Source: an uncultured Clostridia bacterium (lineage in GTDB: Bacteria; Bacillota; Clostridia; Saccharofermentanales; Saccharofermentanaceae). Taken from it: DNA of 61,057 bases. Below the pieces are notes generated by a model. It had not been told where the DNA came from. It searched no databases and saw nothing but the letters and a program-made list of their open reading frames with translations. This document shows, piece after piece, positions 42,971-51,443 of this stretch. Both the position numbers and the translations under genes were made by a program. The stretch lies in the NCBI GenBank assembly GCA_947167045.1, contig CAMVGO010000008.1, forward strand, positions 1 through 61,057, read 5' to 3'. Each line of letters begins with the position of its first letter. Positions within the stretch are counted from its first letter, which is position 1.

Positions 42971-42999
42971 ATTCTAGAACGTTTGTTCTGCGATTGCAA
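42971..42999 (-). promoter_or_regulatory. uvrB promoter with LexA-type SOS box in the spacer
   Basis: Minus strand: -35 TTGCAA (42994-42999), 17-base spacer, -10 TAGAAT (42971-42976). The spacer contains the perfect palindrome AGAAC-N4-GTTCT (42976-42989), matching the Gram-positive LexA core GAAC-N4-GTTC. Binding would block RNA polymerase directly. Confidence 0.88.
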
Positions 43000-43011
43000 G
43001 ACCGCCGGTCC

Positions 43012-43929
43012 TCATTGGCCGCATATCGGGGCTCCGAGAAGTTCCTCAACGCGTTCTTTCGACGGCGGATCAGTGCCTTCCGTCTCTGCTTCCGCAGCTG
43101 CCAGAGCCAAGCACAGCCTGAATGTATCCGCAGGTGTCATATTGTTTTCGAGGGAAAAAGCGAGACCTGCCGTCATGGCATCCCCGCATCCCGTAGTATT
43201 ACGGACCTTAACATCGAGGGCATCAGCAAAGAAAGCTTCGCCGTTTCCTCCCGCATATACCGCTCCGGAACTTCCCATCGAAATGAGACAGCGCGTTCCG
43301 TACTGACTGAATATCCTCTCCGCTTCCGATTTTGCGGTTTCACGATCATTGTCGATCCCGAGCTCATCACAATTCGGCTTGACAGCATAGGGACAGGCTT
43401 CGATGCCTTTTTTCAGGTACCTTCCCGAAGCATCGAGTATCACCCTGACACCGTCGACGGAATTAAATGCCCGTATAAGATCCGCATAGATCTCCGAAGG
43501 CGCACCGGGAAGGACGCTTCCCGAGATAACGACTATGTCTCCTGTCCCAAGTTTCTCAAGGACAGCTGCTTTGAGTTTTTCGTATGAACTCATGTCATAA
43601 AGCGGTCCGTCGGCATTGACGTCGGTCGTTACGCCGTTCTCTCCCGCGATCTTAATGTTCGTTCTGGTATTGCCTGCGGGATAATCTACGCTAAGGACTT
43701 CAAAATCAGGAGTGAGCATTTCCTTTAATCTGTCACCGTCTGGACCGCAGATGCCTGTGCATATTACGGATTCCGTACCCAGAGCCTTCAGTACCTTCGA
43801 TACATTGATGCCTTTTCCGCCCGGATCAGTCCTCATGGCATAAGACTTGTTTATGCTCCCGGGCATTAGACCGGCCCTGACGCAAAGGCTTATGTCGACT
43901 GCGGGATTCATGGTAACCGTATAGATCAT
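43012..43929 (-). CDS. PfkB-family sugar kinase, 1-phosphofructokinase-like
   Basis: 305 residues. Opens MIYTVTMNPAVDISLCV, as in FruK and tagatose-6-phosphate kinase, with DPGGKGINVSKVL for substrate binding and the catalytic Asp in TTGCGDAMTAG (usual GAGDS varied but Asp retained). Likely phosphorylates fructose 1-phosphate or tagatose 6-phosphate. No PTS gene is adjacent. It ends 12 bases before the uvrB promoter. Confidence 0.87.
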   Translation of the reverse strand: MIYTVTMNPAVDISLCVRAGLMPGSINKSYAMRTDPGGKGINVSKVLKALGTESVICTGICGPDGDRLKEMLTPDFEVLSVDYPAGNTRTNIKIAGENGVTTDVNADGPLYDMSSYEKLKAAVLEKLGTGDIVVISGSVLPGAPSEIYADLIRAFNSVDGVRVILDASGRYLKKGIEACPYAVKPNCDELGIDNDRETAKSEAERIFSQYGTRCLISMGSSGAVYAGGNGEAFFADALDVKVRNTTGCGDAMTAGLAFSLENNMTPADTFRLCLALAAAEAETEGTDPPSKERVEELLGAPICGQ

Positions 43930-43933
43930 GGCT

Positions 43934-44623
43934 TTACGCCTTTCTTTTTAACGTCTTCAGGAATTCCTTCTGTTCCGGTGTAATACGGTAGCTCTCTACC
44001 GCTTTCTGAATGGATTTGTTATGTGTCCACTTATCCAGCTTATTTCCTTCGATAAACGGAAGCGCCGCATCATACTGCTTTGCGAGCGCAGTTGCGAAAT
44101 ACCATGCGATCATCATGTTCACATAGTATTCTTCCGAACGGATCTTTGAGACCTTTGTGAGAAAAGAAGTCTTGAAATCCTCATCAAGGAAATGCTCCAT
44201 GAGCATGCCTATGGCAAATCTCTTCACATATGTCAGATCAGACTTTATCCACCTGTTGACATATCCGAGCAGAAGTTCCTTATTTTTCCTGAATACCTTG
44301 GGCGACATCTGGTCGCAAGTGGCCCAGTTGTTGACATACGGCAGGAACCTGTCGACAAGTTCTATGCACTTCTCCGCATCCTTCATGCCGGACAGGATGA
44401 ATGCGTGCAGCTGGTCTTCTTCGAAATACTTATGCGGCAGATCATCAAGAAACAAAGCAACATCGTCTCTTTTGGCGATCTCTTTTGCGAGTGCACGGAG
44501 AGCCGGCGTCCTTACGCCGATTATCGAACCGGCATCGACAGTCGGGATAATGGTTATCTGCATTTCACGGTAACCTTTATCCTGAAGTCTTTCTAATTCC
44601 TTGAAGATATCGTCTTTGATCAT
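43934..44623 (-). CDS. DNA alkylation repair protein, AlkD-like
   Basis: 229-residue HEAT-repeat glycosylase of the AlkD family, recognised by GVRTPALRALAKEIAKRD, KYFEEDQLHAFILS, NNWATCDQMSPKVFRKN and IAWYFATALAKQYD. It excises alkylated purines. It lies between a DUF212 gene (7 bases) and the sugar kinase (4 bases). Confidence 0.88.
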   Translation of the reverse strand: MIKDDIFKELERLQDKGYREMQITIIPTVDAGSIIGVRTPALRALAKEIAKRDDVALFLDDLPHKYFEEDQLHAFILSGMKDAEKCIELVDRFLPYVNNWATCDQMSPKVFRKNKELLLGYVNRWIKSDLTYVKRFAIGMLMEHFLDEDFKTSFLTKVSKIRSEEYYVNMMIAWYFATALAKQYDAALPFIEGNKLDKWTHNKSIQKAVESYRITPEQKEFLKTLKRKA

Positions 44624-44630
44624 GGGAGAA

Positions 44631-45092
44631 TCAGAAGACGAGATACATTATTATCGCGGTCGCAACACCCAAAAGACAGCCTGCGGCAACCTGAAGAGGC
44701 GTATGACCGAGGAGTTCCTTGAGTTTTTCCTCATTGGGAAGATCCGCACCCGTCACCTTCTCGAACATATCAGCCATTACATTAAGGAGCTCAGCCTGTT
44801 TTCCGGCCTGATATCTTACGTTCATCGCATCGTGCATTACAACGATCGCTACGATCATGGCAACGGCAAATACGGCAGAATCAAATCCCTCATAAAGGCC
44901 CGTGGCCACTGCTACGGAAACGACCGTAGCGGAGTGTCCGCTCGGCATTCCTCCGTCGCCGAAGAGTCTCTCTATACTGAATTTCTTCGTCAAAATAAGG
45001 TTGCTGATACACTTAAACACCTGAGCCAAAAACCAGGATACAACACCAACAACCAAAATCCTGTTTGTTATTATCTGAAGCAGGAAATCCAT
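44631..45092 (-). CDS. Divergent PAP2-family (DUF212) membrane protein
   Basis: 153 residues with about four helices, conserved DGGMPSGHSATVVSVA and VMHDAMNVRYQAGKQAELLN. The start at 45092 is an ATG with AAAGGGA upstream; the longer frame begins with TTG at 45113. Probably a lipid or phosphate-related membrane phosphatase, function not established. Confidence 0.85.
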   Translation of the reverse strand: MDFLLQIITNRILVVGVVSWFLAQVFKCISNLILTKKFSIERLFGDGGMPSGHSATVVSVAVATGLYEGFDSAVFAVAMIVAIVVMHDAMNVRYQAGKQAELLNVMADMFEKVTGADLPNEEKLKELLGHTPLQVAAGCLLGVATAIIMYLVF

Positions 45093-45175
45093 GCTATCCC
45101 TTTCTAATTCCAATAATTCTAATATATTTTACTCTATCATTTTCAAAAATAAAGACTGGGAGGGTTCAGACACGG

Positions 45176-45210
45176 CAAAAAAAGATGCCGCAGGGCTTTC
45201 CTGCGGCATC
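45176..45210 (-). terminator. Terminator after the esterase gene
   Basis: Minus strand: 11-bp perfect stem (GATGCCGCAGG/CCTGCGGCATC) with a five-base loop, followed by TTTTTTT. It lies about 150 bases past the esterase stop codon; the 3' region between has only a GATACCTTA/TAAGGCATC hairpin (45264-45285). Confidence 0.92.
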
Positions 45211-45359
45211 TCTACAAACAAACTCAAAACTTATAAAGTGTGCACTCGTCTTACATTGAGAATGATACCTTAGCATTAAGGCATCATAAGGGAACATTTG
45301 TGAACAATCCGTTAACAAAGAACTCCAATTTTGAAGTCATAGACATAATGTGCATTTTG

Positions 45360-46760
45360 TCACATGTTTTCGCAATATTCGACAAGCATATCCGGAACAT
45401 ACTGGTAATGGTGACTGTCATAGAACTTTACCTTGTATGTGCTGACCCCGTATCCGGCAAGGCGTTCCTCCAGATGCCTGACACCTTCGGTCGTTGAATC
45501 ATTTTCACCGTAATAATCAGCATAATCCTCGTCTTCCTTATCCCCTGCCGTAATGTACAGTTCCCTGTCATAAGTCTTATGCCTGTCAAAATAACCGTAT
45601 TCTGTCCTGTAGTTTTCATAATCGCCAACACAGGTGAAATACGGAGTCCAGAACGTCGGGCTTCCGATAATGTACCTTTTGAAAGGCTTATTCTCGTAAA
45701 GATCATAATTGAATGCGGCATAATGAGTAAAGACACCTCCCTGCGAATGGCCGAAAAGGGTCGACCTGTCGTGATCCAGCTTATATTTCGCATCAAGAAA
45801 AGGCATCATGTTGTCCGTGATGAAATCAAGGAACTCTTTTTTGTGATCGCACAGGATATTTCCGCGGATCACATTGTCCCAGCCGTCCGTATCATATTCA
45901 AACCCAATGGTCACCAGTATCTGCGGTTCCGCTTTTCCCTCAGCCATCAGGTCATAAAGTGAAGTAACATCATTAAATCTCCACACGGCATCCGTCATGA
46001 CGAGCGCAGGGTAAGATCTCCCGGCATCATATCCGGCAGGCGTCGTGACATGCACCGTGAACCCGGTATCCAATTCTTCATCGTACAGGTGATATTCCTT
46101 GATGCTGTCTTTTATCGCCCGCACCTTTTCATCATCCATCTGCCAGTAGTAACTGTCGCTTTCTGAACTTACTCCGCCGTTATAGTAATACTCCATGTAA
46201 TCATCCAGGAATTTCTTATCCAACGGTTCCGCATCACCTGAGATAACTGCATCGTACAGACTTATAAGGCTCCGATAGTCTTCATCCGCAGGCACTTTGG
46301 GATAACCGCCTGCGATATCCTTGTCAAATTCCTTCCGGATCTTCGTCTTTAAGTCCTCATAATCGTCAAAGGAGATCTCCGTATATGCTGTTTCTCCCGT
46401 CTTGCTGTCGAAATGCATAAAACTTATCTGTCCGCTCCCGCCGTCATATCCATCCGGCGGCAAAGCGTTGAAAACCGGATTCCCGTATACTATCGAACCG
46501 AGACCCGGAGCAAAAAGGATCTTTTCTTTTACTTCGTTGAATCCGGCCTCATCTTCAGTCTCCTCTGCTTTTTCCCACGGATGATCGAGGAGCATGAATT
46601 CCGTTTCTTGCGCCTCCGAGAGTTCCTTCTCGGTCATTCGATTTACGAGCCCGTTACTGCCATCCGTTTTTCCTGCACCGGCAGAGCACGCAGTAAACAA
46701 AAGCAATATGGCGGCCGGCATAACGGCCGCGATCACACTGTTGATATTTATTCTTTTCAT
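45360..46760 (-). CDS. Esterase-like lipoprotein (alpha/beta hydrolase)
   Basis: 466 residues. Signal peptide ending in LLLFTAC at about residue 25 (possible lipobox), a linker, and a C-terminal esterase-family alpha/beta hydrolase (about 225-460) with the nucleophile motif FGHSQGG and a late SHHYQY histidine. Similar to enterochelin-esterase or xylan-esterase type proteins. GGAGG precedes the ATG. It follows a two-component system and shares an upstream motif with it. Confidence 0.85.
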   Translation of the reverse strand: MKRININSVIAAVMPAAILLLFTACSAGAGKTDGSNGLVNRMTEKELSEAQETEFMLLDHPWEKAEETEDEAGFNEVKEKILFAPGLGSIVYGNPVFNALPPDGYDGGSGQISFMHFDSKTGETAYTEISFDDYEDLKTKIRKEFDKDIAGGYPKVPADEDYRSLISLYDAVISGDAEPLDKKFLDDYMEYYYNGGVSSESDSYYWQMDDEKVRAIKDSIKEYHLYDEELDTGFTVHVTTPAGYDAGRSYPALVMTDAVWRFNDVTSLYDLMAEGKAEPQILVTIGFEYDTDGWDNVIRGNILCDHKKEFLDFITDNMMPFLDAKYKLDHDRSTLFGHSQGGVFTHYAAFNYDLYENKPFKRYIIGSPTFWTPYFTCVGDYENYRTEYGYFDRHKTYDRELYITAGDKEDEDYADYYGENDSTTEGVRHLEERLAGYGVSTYKVKFYDSHHYQYVPDMLVEYCENM

Positions 46761-46820
46761 TCGGATATTCCTCCCTAAGATTGATACCCTGATACTATCA
46801 ACTTAAGATGGATCACTAAG

Positions 46821-46834
46821 GGATTGAATATGGA
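46821..46834 (-). promoter_or_regulatory. Repeated motif upstream of the esterase gene
   Basis: Minus strand TCCATATTCAATCC, 13 of 14 bases the same as the motif upstream of the response regulator gene. It lies 61 bases before the esterase start, a plausible regulator-binding site. Confidence 0.45.
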
Positions 46835-46836
46835 TC

Positions 46837-48234
46837 CTATATGGAGGGAAGGATAATCTTTGCAGCCACGCCGTTGCCGGTATTACAGAGGCTGCAGTCT
46901 CCGCCCTGCTTCGTAATGATGAGCTTTGCAAGATAGAGTCCCAGACCGCTTCCTCCGTCTCTGGAACTTCTTGATGAATCGGTTCTGTAGAACGGTTCGA
47001 ATAAATGCTCTAAATCCTTTTCGTCTATCGGCGCACCGCTGTTCTTTATTAGAACGGCTATCTGTCCTTCTTCATTATGAGCGGAAACCTTTATAGTTGT
47101 TCCTTCATCCGAATAGAAAACCGCATTGCTGATAAATGCACTTACGGCAAGTCCCGTCAGATCCCTGTTCCCGTTAAAATACAGTCCGCTGTCTATGTCT
47201 TCATCAAGCGAGATGTCTCTAATCATAAACAGTTCATCCGACTCGCGGATCTTATCCTTGAGCACTTCGGCCATATCGGTCTTTGTCATCGCAACATCAC
47301 TTGCCGACTGCATCTTCGAAGCCGTGAGTATCTCATTTATAAGACTCTCCATGCGCTTGACGGTACGTAGTGACCTGGACAGGTATTCCTCATGATCCTC
47401 ATAAGGGCCGACACCTTCTATCATGCCTCTGATATTGCCTTCAAGAACCGTTACGGGTGTCTTCAATTCATGTGATGCGGCAGCGAAAAAGACTTCTTTC
47501 TGACTCTCAAGTTCCTTTACCCTTTTGATCTCCGCTTCGAGTTCTTTTATCTTTTGATCCAGAGCTTCCGACATCGTATTAAGATCACGGGCGAGATCTC
47601 CTATCTCATCCCCGCGTCTGTCATCGCACTTAACGCTGAAATCCATCTCGGCCATGTTTTTCGAGACCGCGCTCAGCTTCTTTACGGGACGCGCAAAGAG
47701 CATCGTATAGATAAACGAACTCACAAGCGAAAGCGATACCACCACCGCGATCATCAGAGGGTAACTCTTACTTACAGCACGGGGTATCAGATTTGTCTTC
47801 ACGCCATAGTCAAAATACTGGACAATATATTCCGTCGGATCGTCATTAAACATCACGGCGAATGATCCCATATCATGTTCTGTCTCATATGAGCTTTCCA
47901 TCGCCTTCCGGTATTCGGACACAGTCTTGAGCGTAAGTTTGCCTATGTCATCAAGAGGATCGTTTATCTGTGTGGTAATGAATTTTGACTGCTCGAAGAA
48001 AGCCAGGTCCATTCCGGTCCTTCTTATGAAATCATCGATAAGGACTTCACCGTCCTCTTTGGAAACATCCTTGAGTTCGGTGAGGAGATCGTCCAGTTCA
48101 TCTTTGGGTGAATAGAGCATTTCGGGAGTCTGCGAATAAAGGACAAAGCAAATGAGCAGGCCTGATAATACCTGAACGATAAAAGATATGAGAAATACCT
48201 TTACTGCCAGTCTGTTAATTATCCGTCTTTGCAA
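46837..48234 (-). CDS. Membrane sensor histidine kinase
   Basis: 465 residues: transmembrane helix about 9-30, extracellular domain about 31-155, second helix about 156-178, HAMP (179-235), HisKA with FFAAASHELKTPVTVLEG, HATPase with NAVFYSDEG and GSGLGLYLAKLI. The frame opens with TTG after AAGGGG and overlaps the response regulator by 20 bases, so the pair is translationally coupled. Confidence 0.92.
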   Translation of the reverse strand: MQRRIINRLAVKVFLISFIVQVLSGLLICFVLYSQTPEMLYSPKDELDDLLTELKDVSKEDGEVLIDDFIRRTGMDLAFFEQSKFITTQINDPLDDIGKLTLKTVSEYRKAMESSYETEHDMGSFAVMFNDDPTEYIVQYFDYGVKTNLIPRAVSKSYPLMIAVVVSLSLVSSFIYTMLFARPVKKLSAVSKNMAEMDFSVKCDDRRGDEIGDLARDLNTMSEALDQKIKELEAEIKRVKELESQKEVFFAAASHELKTPVTVLEGNIRGMIEGVGPYEDHEEYLSRSLRTVKRMESLINEILTASKMQSASDVAMTKTDMAEVLKDKIRESDELFMIRDISLDEDIDSGLYFNGNRDLTGLAVSAFISNAVFYSDEGTTIKVSAHNEEGQIAVLIKNSGAPIDEKDLEHLFEPFYRTDSSRSSRDGGSGLGLYLAKLIITKQGGDCSLCNTGNGVAAKIILPSI

Positions 48235-48889
48235 TCCTGTACCCCTTGCCCCTTACGGTCTCGATATAGTCTCCCCCTAATTTGTGCCTTAAATTCTTGA
48301 TGTGGCAGTCAACGATCCTCTCGTCAACAAGGGAGTTGTAATCCCACAAAAGATCCAGGAGCAATTCCCTTGAATAAATCTTTCCGGGATTCCTAATAAA
48401 GGTCAGCAGGATATCAAACTCTCTGGCGGTAAGCTCGACCGCTCTTCCCGATACGCTGACTTCCATGGTGTCCTTATTGAGCGTGATATCACCGTAATTG
48501 ATTATGTGATCAGCATTAGTCTGATTGCCTTCATTTCTCCTGAAAAGAGCTTTGATCTTCCTTACCAGAACAGGCATCGAAAAAGGCTTGGTGACATAAT
48601 CGTCTGCCATGAGGTCAAAGCCTTTGATCTGCGACCTGTCGTCATTCAATGCGGACAGGAAAACCACCGGTATATCTGACTGCTTTTTAATGACTTCACA
48701 GACACCGAAACCGTCTATCTTCGGGATCATGATATCCAGGAGCACAAGATCATAACTGTTCGCGGCAAACATGGACAGTGCCTGAACGCCGTCTTCCGCA
48801 ACATCCACCTCAAATCCCTCGCGGGACAGGTAATTGAATATCAATTCCCTTATCTGAGGCTCATCTTCTGTTACAAGGATCTTTTTCAT
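48215..48889 (-). CDS. OmpR-family response regulator
   Basis: 224 residues. Receiver domain with TEDEP near residue 7, phospho-Asp in VLLDIMIPKIDG and a Lys in DDYVTKPF, then a winged-helix DNA-binding domain (ELTAREFDILLTFIRNPG through GKGYRI). Probable targets are its own operon and the esterase gene behind the kinase. Confidence 0.94.
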   Translation of the reverse strand: MKKILVTEDEPQIRELIFNYLSREGFEVDVAEDGVQALSMFAANSYDLVLLDIMIPKIDGFGVCEVIKKQSDIPVVFLSALNDDRSQIKGFDLMADDYVTKPFSMPVLVRKIKALFRRNEGNQTNADHIINYGDITLNKDTMEVSVSGRAVELTAREFDILLTFIRNPGKIYSRELLLDLLWDYNSLVDERIVDCHIKNLRHKLGGDYIETVRGKGYRIAKTDN

Positions 48890-48900
48890 AATGCTATTTT

Positions 48901-48927
48901 AATCCATTTATGTGGATTGAATGTGGA
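48901..48927 (-). promoter_or_regulatory. Regulatory repeats upstream of the response regulator gene
   Basis: Perfect inverted repeat AATCCA-N6-TGGATT (48901-48918) overlapped by TCCACATTCAATCC (48914-48927 in reverse), the twin of the site at 46821. A TAAAAT-like -10 is 12 bases downstream without a good -35, typical of activator-dependent promoters. Confidence 0.5.
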
Positions 48928-48941
48928 GAATTCCCATTGCA

Positions 48942-48970
48942 AGGAAAAAGCCCGGGATCTTCCGGGCTTT
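48942..48970 (-). terminator. Terminator after obg
   Basis: Minus strand: 9-bp stem AAAGCCCGG/CCGGGCTTT, then TTTTTCC, only four bases past the obg stop codon. Confidence 0.88.
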
Positions 48971-48974
48971 CCTT

Positions 48975-50252
48975 TTAGTCGTAATAGTCGAATTCGAGTT
49001 CGCACACCTTGACGGTATCGCCCTCTTTACACCCCATCTTCTTGAGTTCTTCGAAAACTCCCTCGTTCTCGAGTGTTCTCTGGAAGAAGTTGGTCGATTC
49101 GGTATCTTCAAAGTTGGTCGAATTGAATATCTTCTTGATCCATTTTCCCGTAACTTCGAAGTTTCCGTCCTCATTGATGATGATCTCGAATTTCTTTCCT
49201 TCATCAAATGTGTAGACCTTCTCGCCGCCTTCAGCGATGTCATGAAGGATCGTGGGCGGGAGCTTTGATACCGTCTCAGTGATCTTGTCAGACAATTCCT
49301 CTAAGCCGATACGTCCTGCGGCTGAAATAATGAATACGTCTTCATATCCCATCTCTGTGACGGCATTAACGAATTCCTGAGCCTCTTCATCGGTCACGCC
49401 ATCGCATTTATTGCCGACAACGATCTGCGGTCTGGATGCCAGATCGAGGCTGAATTCCTCGAGTTCGTTATTGATCGTCTTGAAATCCTCTATAGGGTCT
49501 CTTCCGTCTGTTCCGGAGAGATCGACTACATGTACTAGGAGCCTCGTTCTCTCTATATGTCTTAAGAAGTCGTGACCGAGGCCAGCTCCTTCGTGGGCAT
49601 TTTCGATAATGCCCGGAATGTCTGCAATAACATAAGAGAAATCATCCTGGGATACCACTCCCAAAACGGGTTCCAGTGTCGTAAACGGATAATCTGCGAT
49701 CTTCGGCTTTGCTCTTGTAAGGACAGATAAGAGCGTGGACTTGCCCGCATTCGGGAATCCAACGAGACCTACATCTGCGATCAGCTTCAGCTCTATGCCG
49801 AGTTCCCTCTCCTCACCGGGAGCGCCGGGTGTAGCAAACTGCGGAGCCTGTCTAATGGAATTCGCGTAGTGCATGTTTCCGAGACCGCCCTTGCCGCCTC
49901 TTGCAACGACCACCTTCTGGCCGGGCTCAGTAAGATCCGCAATGATATCACCAGTAACGGCATCCTTTACGACAGTACCTACCGGAACGCCGATAATAAG
50001 GTCTTCACCGCGCTTGCCGTACATCTTCTTGCCCATGCCCTTTGCGCCGTTCTGCGCAATGAACTTATGCTTGAACCTGAAGTTCTGAAGGCTCGTGAGA
50101 TTGGGGGCCGCCTGCAGGATGACATTGCCGCCGTCACCGCCGTCGCCGCCGTCCGGACCGCCGTTGGTAATATACTTTTCCGTATGGAAGCTGAGCGCGC
50201 CGTTTCCGCCGTCGCCTGCTTTAACATAGATCTTAGAGTGATCGATAAACAT
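48975..50252 (-). CDS. obg: Obg/CgtA GTPase
   Basis: Ribosome-associated GTPase needed for large-subunit assembly. 425 residues: glycine-rich Obg fold (1-158; KAGDGGNGALSFHTEKY), G domain with GFPNAGKST, DIPG and NKCD, and a C-terminal OCT domain (about 345-425) typical of Firmicutes. The start at 50252 has GGGAGAAT upstream; the longer frame is not supported. Confidence 0.96.
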   Translation of the reverse strand: MFIDHSKIYVKAGDGGNGALSFHTEKYITNGGPDGGDGGDGGNVILQAAPNLTSLQNFRFKHKFIAQNGAKGMGKKMYGKRGEDLIIGVPVGTVVKDAVTGDIIADLTEPGQKVVVARGGKGGLGNMHYANSIRQAPQFATPGAPGEERELGIELKLIADVGLVGFPNAGKSTLLSVLTRAKPKIADYPFTTLEPVLGVVSQDDFSYVIADIPGIIENAHEGAGLGHDFLRHIERTRLLVHVVDLSGTDGRDPIEDFKTINNELEEFSLDLASRPQIVVGNKCDGVTDEEAQEFVNAVTEMGYEDVFIISAAGRIGLEELSDKITETVSKLPPTILHDIAEGGEKVYTFDEGKKFEIIINEDGNFEVTGKWIKKIFNSTNFEDTESTNFFQRTLENEGVFEELKKMGCKEGDTVKVCELEFDYYD

Positions 50253-50262
50253 CTTTATTCTC

Positions 50263-50319
50263 CCGAAAAACAAGAGCAGTCCGATCGCCAAACCAGCGAC
50301 AGACTGCTCCTCTTAGGTT
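50263..50319 (-). other. Hairpin attenuator between rpmA and obg
   Basis: Minus strand: GAGCAGTC/GACTGCTC arms (50274-50281, 50312-50319) with an inner CGC/GCG stem, then TTGTTTTT. Probably lowers obg relative to rpmA. Confidence 0.55.
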
Positions 50320-50335
50320 TCCTTAAATCGCCTTA

Positions 50336-50614
50336 TCAGGCAGGATAAACGCTAACCTGCTTCTTATCCTTGCCCATACGCTCATACTTGACCTTACCGT
50401 CGATCAAAGCGAAAAGCGTATCGTCAGAACCGATTCCGACATTTGTGCCGGGATGGATCTTTGTGCCACGCTGTCTGACAAGAATATTGCCGGCCAGAAC
50501 TGTCTGTCCGTCACCTTTCTTCGCTCCTAATCTCTTGGACTGGGATTCACGGCCGTTCTTGGTGGAACCCATTCCCTTCTTATGTGCGAAGAGCTGTAAA
50601 TTAAACTTAATCAT
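50336..50614 (-). CDS. rpmA: 50S ribosomal protein L27
   Basis: 92 residues. The N-terminus [14 protein letters not shown] has the Firmicute extension that Prp cleaves after LQLF before AHKKG, exposing the end that reaches the peptidyl transferase centre. The body is standard ([30 protein letters not shown]). Confidence 0.98.
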   Translation of the reverse strand: MIKFNLQLFAHKKGMGSTKNGRESQSKRLGAKKGDGQTVLAGNILVRQRGTKIHPGTNVGIGSDDTLFALIDGKVKYERMGKDKKQVSVYPA

Positions 50615-50615
50615 C

Positions 50616-50987
50616 TTACACCTCCGGTGTTCTTGAATTAATAATCTCTACGTACTTCTTCTTTTTGGTGTTATAGTCTCTTGCTATCCCGATAAGACCC
50701 AGTTCGCAGGTCCTCATTATTATCTGAGCCCTGTCCCTTGTCTCATCACTTCCCTGTTCGGGAACCGTTATCCTTAAGTTGACATCTTCAGTGCCTTCAT
50801 TGCTGATACGGAAGAACGATTCGCTGTCATAAGCGCAGATGTCTTCCAAAGCACTGGCCGCCGTGAAAAGGAGTGTCGATACTCCGGCGCATACGATATC
50901 TTTTCCGGGATCATCATAACCTGCATGCCCGTTGGCATATATGGCGCAGATCCTGTTGCCTTCCCTGTTGACGATAACGGAAATCAT
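50616..50987 (-). CDS. prp: Ribosomal-processing cysteine protease Prp
   Basis: 123 residues with the catalytic pair His in NGHAGY and Cys in DIVCAGVS. It removes the L27 N-terminal leader. It is placed between rplU and rpmA, one base from rpmA, as in other Firmicutes. Confidence 0.95.
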   Translation of the reverse strand: MISVIVNREGNRICAIYANGHAGYDDPGKDIVCAGVSTLLFTAASALEDICAYDSESFFRISNEGTEDVNLRITVPEQGSDETRDRAQIIMRTCELGLIGIARDYNTKKKKYVEIINSRTPEV

Positions 50988-50993
50988 AACAGA

Positions 50994-51296
50994 TTACGCG
51001 TTGATAGCCTTGATAAGTACACGTGTGTAAGGCTGTCTGTGGCCATTCTTTCTTCTGTAGCCCTTCTTAGCCTTGTACTTGGAGACGATAACCTTCTTGT
51101 TTCTGCCCTGCTTAACGATCTCACCGGTTACTGTAGCCTTAACATCGCCAGCTACGATACCGTTGTCATCAGATACTGCAAGTACTTCCTCGAAAGTAAC
51201 CTGGCTGCCAGCCTCACCTTCCAGCTTCTCAACGAAGATCTCATCGTCTACGGAAACCTTGTACTGCTTGCCGCCTGTCTTGATAACTGCGTACAT
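50994..51296 (-). CDS. rplU: 50S ribosomal protein L21
   Basis: 100 residues: [15 protein letters not shown] opening, [33 protein letters not shown]. It opens the rplU-prp-rpmA-obg transcript. Confidence 0.98.
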   Translation of the reverse strand: MYAVIKTGGKQYKVSVDDEIFVEKLEGEAGSQVTFEEVLAVSDDNGIVAGDVKATVTGEIVKQGRNKKVIVSKYKAKKGYRRKNGHRQPYTRVLIKAINA

Positions 51297-51304
51297 TATT
51301 TATT

Positions 51305-51389
51305 CCTCCTGTTCTTCCAGTCTCGCTGCTCTACCCAAGGCAGCGCCTCTAAAAAAGCGCATTTAAATAAGCCCGTCGCATGCGGTCAC
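51305..51389 (-). ncRNA. L21 autoregulatory leader
   Basis: The rplU 5' leader of about 90 bases contains the stem CGCTGC/GCAGCG (51334-51355) and a GCGC-flanked hairpin, at the place where L21 leaders occur in Firmicutes. Called from position and structure, not a model match. Confidence 0.55.
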
Positions 51390-51395
51390 CCGCGT

Positions 51396-51424
51396 ATAAT
51401 AAACCACGGGCATCTCAAAGTCAA
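51396..51424 (-). promoter_or_regulatory. SigA promoter of rplU
   Basis: Minus strand: TTGACT (51419-51424), 17-base spacer, TATTAT (51396-51401). Confidence 0.85.
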
Positions 51425-51443
51425 CAATGAATTAATATATGGA

